35,580 nt of DNA, from contig VAYM01000142.1 in NCBI GenBank assembly GCA_005884945.1, forward strand, positions 1-35,580. Reading direction: 5' to 3'. The notes under the pieces were generated by a model, which was not told where the DNA came from, made no database searches, and worked only from the letters and a program-made list of their open reading frames with translations. The DNA is from Actinomycetota bacterium (GTDB taxonomy: Bacteria > Actinomycetota > Thermoleophilia > Gaiellales > Gaiellaceae). Position numbers and translations under genes: made by a program. Shown here piece by piece: positions 35,301-35,580 of this stretch (the first letter of the stretch is position 1; every line of letters starts with the position of its first letter).

Positions 35301-35580
35301 CACGTCCTGGCTACCGGACGGAGCGGCCGCGGCCGCGCTGAACGTGTAGGCGCCGGTGTACGGCGAGCTCGAGTCGGCGCCGCCGCCGGTCCAGCCGGAG
35401 CCGAGCCCGCTCGCGAAGGTGAGGTGGTCGATACCGGACTCCGCGTCGGACGACGTGCCGGTGACGGTGAAGCCGCCCGCGGCGCCCTGGCGGACGTACA
35501 CGGTCGACCCCGTTGCGCTTGCGTTCGCGAACGAGCCGAACGAGAGCGACGGCGCGGACGGCGCGGTCGTGTCGTTGACC
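23367..35580 (-). CDS. Giant secreted/surface Ig-like repeat protein, 5' end outside window, over 4,060 codons
   Basis: Open frame to the window edge (in-frame VNDTTAPSAPSLSFGSFANASATGSTVYVRQG upstream of the listed GTG). Many TAPx..DxAGN Ig-like modules, then an Fn3-like module, a PASTA-like domain and a receiver-like C-terminus. Confidence 0.9.
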   Translation of the reverse strand, partial: VNDTTAPSAPSLSFGSFANASATGSTVYVRQGAAGGFTVTGTSSDAESGIDHLTFASGLGSGWTGGGADSSSPYTGAYTFSAAAAAPSGSQDVTATNGWALTSASTPFTVVADTTPPSVTAPSVTAGYYTTLSVPVTPAGGTDSGSGVDATTSIVQRDVANLANGACGSFSGSWSTIALVGGNDTNVLSGHCYEYRELLSDRVGNQSASTASNVAKVDTAGPANSLSLSAVSGGAYMSGTTVYYRGAAAGSFKVRNAVSDAESGPASSATAALGGTTSGWSHTPSTVSTPAGGPYDSNTFSWNAGTNSSPTEVVTGADAAGNTTAATALTFTDDSSAPAVTAPTVTAGYYTSLSVTVTLNSGSDSGSGLASGSSQVQRDVANLSNGTCGSYSGSWTNVTLSGGKTSSLTLWSVTGNANKVGNTVFYRGSAAGSFKLTNAVSDAESAPASSATAALGGTTSGWSHTASTVSTPAGGPYDSSTFSWNAGTSSTPTEVVTAADGAGNTAAAPALTFTNDTSAPATTIQCNGATCLNGTYYTSSPVVVTLSADDGTGTGVQTIRYTTDGSDPSPVNGSDYLGAINVNTTTTIKFRAYDNLGNEEAVGTQPILLDGTPPTGPTLTLAQNPASAGQYVSGTSLFYKPGGSGTFRVTAATSDAETGVTGVAFPSVAGVTGGGTTASAPYRMDYTWNASTNDAASHDVVATNGAGATSSAPFALTPDSSAPTGQTIALTGATAPYFGGAVTFSLGDGNDGSGSGVDTSSRTVTRESAPLSGDSCGTFTADPGTYSSPDSTVSGGHCYRYSFTVADNVGNVSSTVTTTAKVDTAGPNVSVTGPTEVAGGANQYYDAGTKTQYFRPAGSGTFTLNATASDSDTGVTGVAFPDVSATSGWSGSTGGTDPSSPYASPASYSWTSGASAPGAENVTATDEAGNSSSEAIAIAADPAAPTAGSGLDASSRAVTRETGTLANGTCSGFTADAGTFSSPDTAVSSAHCYRYTLTIADNVGNVSAPVQTVGKVDTDAPGVSVAVPTEVAGAGSQYYDSATQTQWFRPSGSGSFTLNASASDAESGIDNVSFPNVSAVSGWNGSTGGADTSSPFGSPVDYTWTSGATAPGARSITATNAAGIPGSATIAIAADSTAPTGQGITLTGPNSPYYRAASVSFSLTDGADSESGLDTSTRTVTRESSTLNGDSCGTFSADAGTYTSPDTSVTGGHCYRYTFAIADRVGNVSAGVSAVAKVDTAAPTAAVTAPTELTGSGNQYYDAGTKTQFFRSTGSGSFRLNSTAFDTDTAVAQVAFPDVSGTSGWSGSTGGADTSAPYSSPAAYTWSSGAAEPGAQTVTATDAAGNDGTDTITLKDDTTAPSGQTITLTGAGAPYYSGGSVTFSLADGTDNGGGSGLDASSRTVTRETGTLANGSCSGFTPDAGTFTSPDTAVSNGHCYRYTFVESDNVGNQSAAVQVTAKVDSGAPTSTLTNPGSPLHATVSLSASASDAESDVQQVVFQRSPGGAGTWTTIGTDTTAPYTASWDTTAVADGLYDLRVVTTDLAGNSAASAVVTSREVDNTAPDTAIDAHPANPSNATSPVFLFSSSETGSTFECRVDGGSWSSCSSPDTIAPALGEGSHTFDVRATDPAGNTDASPASDTWTVDTTAPDTSITAHPADPSSNTAPSFSFASTETGSTFECRVDGGSWAPCASPHSLSGLADGPHTFAVRATDAAGNTDASPASYTWTVDTAAPDTSITSAPTNPSNDTAPSFSFTSTESGSTFECRIDGGSWAPCSSPHTIAPALAEGSHTFDVRATDQAGNTDATPASRTWTVDLTAPQTTIDVQPPNPDNDTAPSFQFSSSETGSTFECRVDGGSWAPCTSPHSLSGLVDGSHTFDVRATDAAGNTDATPASYTWTVDSTVPNTTIDSGPADPSNNPTPTFTFSADQSPATFECKLDGGSWSACSSPDTLGTLLAGTHTFSARAKNGAGSIDPSPASATWTIDLTAPSVTITAPIQYINASDPTTYTVTASTPDSDVASVVFYECSNASANCSTGTWSVFATDPTAPYSGSWTTPAFDGPKAIRAVATDQAGNTGAEVRTISIDRTAPSGVTVSYVNGYASGAVTITTNNGPDPDVDASTGVLERQTGTLATDTCSGFGGWSAVSSPDTVASGHCAVYRYSVADDAGNVAVATSGSVVKSDTAAPTSSIGDPGTNLRQTITLSASASDTGGAGVASVAFQRKPSGGGSWTTIASDTTAPYSVTAPVPVTNRRIDNIAPSATMTNPGNPVHGLVTLTSNTSDGGSGVASVSYEIAPHGGAFSSQTALWDTTAVIDGLYDLRVTATDAAGNSTTSAPITARVDNTPPSLTFSSPAGGAFVSGIVPLTASASDASPASPPVTFEYKLHSDATWTPTPSSWNTTALPAGDGRYDVRASATDDAGNSAHVVNSNILVDSIPPSVTITAPPASINASFPSPTTFGATATDGGSGVASVEFFECSNTSVDCATGTFTSLGVDTTAPYNVSWNVPSDGNHALEAVATDNAGHPASTIENVSIDTTPPDTLVTSYPADPSNAPATFAFVSSEPGSTFECRIDGGAWGACTSPHTFPGLTDGLHTAQVRATDPAGNTDQTPSTWSWHRDTTLPAGTLNNPGANVRGVVPLTSSESDPTSNGYASGIASVSYEYSADGTTWATIGTLASAPFDTINWNTVGITDGVYQLRVVVTDVAGNVTGSAPVTNVRIDNTPPTTSQDDPGANLRQTVTLTGSAADSGSGVDHVDFQVAAAGSSTWTTIGTDASAPYSASLDTTTLPDGHYDFQTVAVDVAGNQATSIPVTGRLVDNTPPTATMNDPSTAGGFVRGTIHLTSVTDDPNGTDGSGVASVTYEYSTNGGSTWANTGATLNTASMPDGNLMLHVIVTDHAGNTTTSAPVGDTIDNTKPVTTDDAPSGWQASDVTVHLTATDAGSGVNVTEYSVDGGPYTVGSTVTIPAPSDGSNDGAHTIAYFSADNVGNVEQVKSATVLIDATPPACPSCSAADYLRGTVTLSASPADTGAGIKSVAFQYADHGSTTWTTIGTDTTGPAPYTVNWATTAVPDGHYDLQILVTDNANNTTATTLADKIVDNTPPNVAVVGSPTQGAVVSGNLGITASAADVTSPIASVQFLVNGSPLDTDTTAPYSTTWMAGNSTTSAVRTITVDNRSPVPTLSDPGASLSGTVTLTATSDPDTVSVDFQRADAGSGTWTTIATDTAAPFSAQLDTTTLADGLYDLRVVATDGIGNTGTSAVIANRRVDNTPPTGSLTAPAAGATVGGSAVPLHVSASDSGSGVASVRYEMRPTGGGSFSTVSTSTSAPFDGSWNTTGLTTGDYDLQPVITDRAGNTFTGATVTVHVDATAPTIALADPGATLAGTVTLNATVTGSGATQVTFLASPAGANSWKQIGIDTAAPWSVAFDTTAVADGLYDLRAVVTDSVGNTSQDTRPNIRVDNTAPVLVSSMPADGSTVSSASSIELVTNEPATPTNVGLDGAGTVAPVVSGTHILYNTGPLATGLHTLSGRLSDPTGKSSSFRVSFTVFTPSSGGTPPPVEGGSSSSSSTSVTSADGFATVTMPAGAWAPNGDDWIVIRLETTRAPSLANGYAPGSEVVNVTAFWALSGQPVHRFLKPIEILLRASGKGLVPATFENGAWRGLRRMPTDLLPDGWDDGFTASSTSFLLRTLHLTEFSVLRDVQAPSAPSNVLGFLIGGDLTLTWTPGTDNSGTYDFVRVLANGAGVGNFGVDRTSGDVGPWTASDSRTFTLDETDIAGNTSPPTATLRRVPALTGKTLDAARSALEAAGLKLGNVTRGGVGRPGTVTGPTNLVLAAPGSAIDVTVAPGTTGFTKLVFRVVSTKKLRATKRTLGARVLLTRKARVSAVLYSPQLLKLSTWGFAMKAGRTIVRLRFPAQVRQPGIYSIRWTAVSGHESVTRTVRVRLFAGRGRGGPVQVVIAGSAVTPKLALRTKSAKIVKTTGEDSAFDAAGAGSNGVQVMVVDADQFGVQFVRDLHTVFPGLRMVALSRSPKTLAKAAKAGATIALPRSIPNSVLAAVVSRLLRKA
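23370..23582 (-). other. C-terminal receiver-like (degenerate REC) segment of the giant protein
   Basis: GVQVMVVDADQFGVQFVRDLHTVFPGLRMVALSRSPKTLAKAAKAGATIALPRSIPNSVLAAVVSRLLRKA. Confidence 0.5.
24031..24200 (-). other. PASTA-like domain in the giant protein
   Basis: VPALTGKTLDAARSALEAAGLKLGNVTRGGVGRPGTVTGPTNLVLAAPGSAIDVTVAPG. Confidence 0.7.
29640..30905 (-). repeat. Five tandem Ig-like modules with period 255-258 nt
   Basis: FECRVDGGSW blocks at about 29751, 30006, 30264, 30519 and 30777 (spacings 255, 258, 255, 258 nt); consensus DTTAPDTSI...GSTFECRVDGGSWAPCxSPH...HTFDVRATDAAGNTDASPASYTWTVD. Confidence 0.9.
31200..33720 (-). repeat. Tandem composite two-module Ig-like repeat units (about 666 nt, one copy 582 nt)
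   Basis: tcgtagtactgg blocks at 31795, 32461 and 33043. Confidence 0.85.

Overview
High-GC window, probably from an actinobacterium (Thermoleophilia-like; lineage inferred from gene content only). Left to right: an MreB-like gene; a GH76 / PIG-V-type mannosyltransferase / unknown exported protein / GH76 cluster; a small ABM-like protein; dinB with a perfect LexA box on its start codon; a RidA-family gene; a broken acetate kinase; a Crp/Fnr regulator with a candidate Crp-type operator; a frameshifted secreted-protein gene; a HAD hydrolase missing its N-terminus; a complete trp operon on the minus strand (trpE-G-D-CF-B-A) with an apparent leader peptide and attenuator; thiolase, 3-hydroxyacyl-CoA dehydrogenase and acyl-CoA dehydrogenase genes; a response regulator with an HD-GYP domain; a PduO-type cobalamin adenosyltransferase; and over 12 kb of one giant Ig-like repeat gene that runs off the right edge. 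Main leads: (1) an uncatalogued trpL with WWxW and a terminator hairpin; (2) a receiver-like C-terminal domain on the giant Ig-repeat protein; (3) a 117-nt hairpin-rich in-frame insert in trpE; (4) a recurring pattern of short missing segments in unrelated genes, which may be assembly error or real and needs read-level checking. No tRNA, rRNA, CRISPR array or transposase was recognised.
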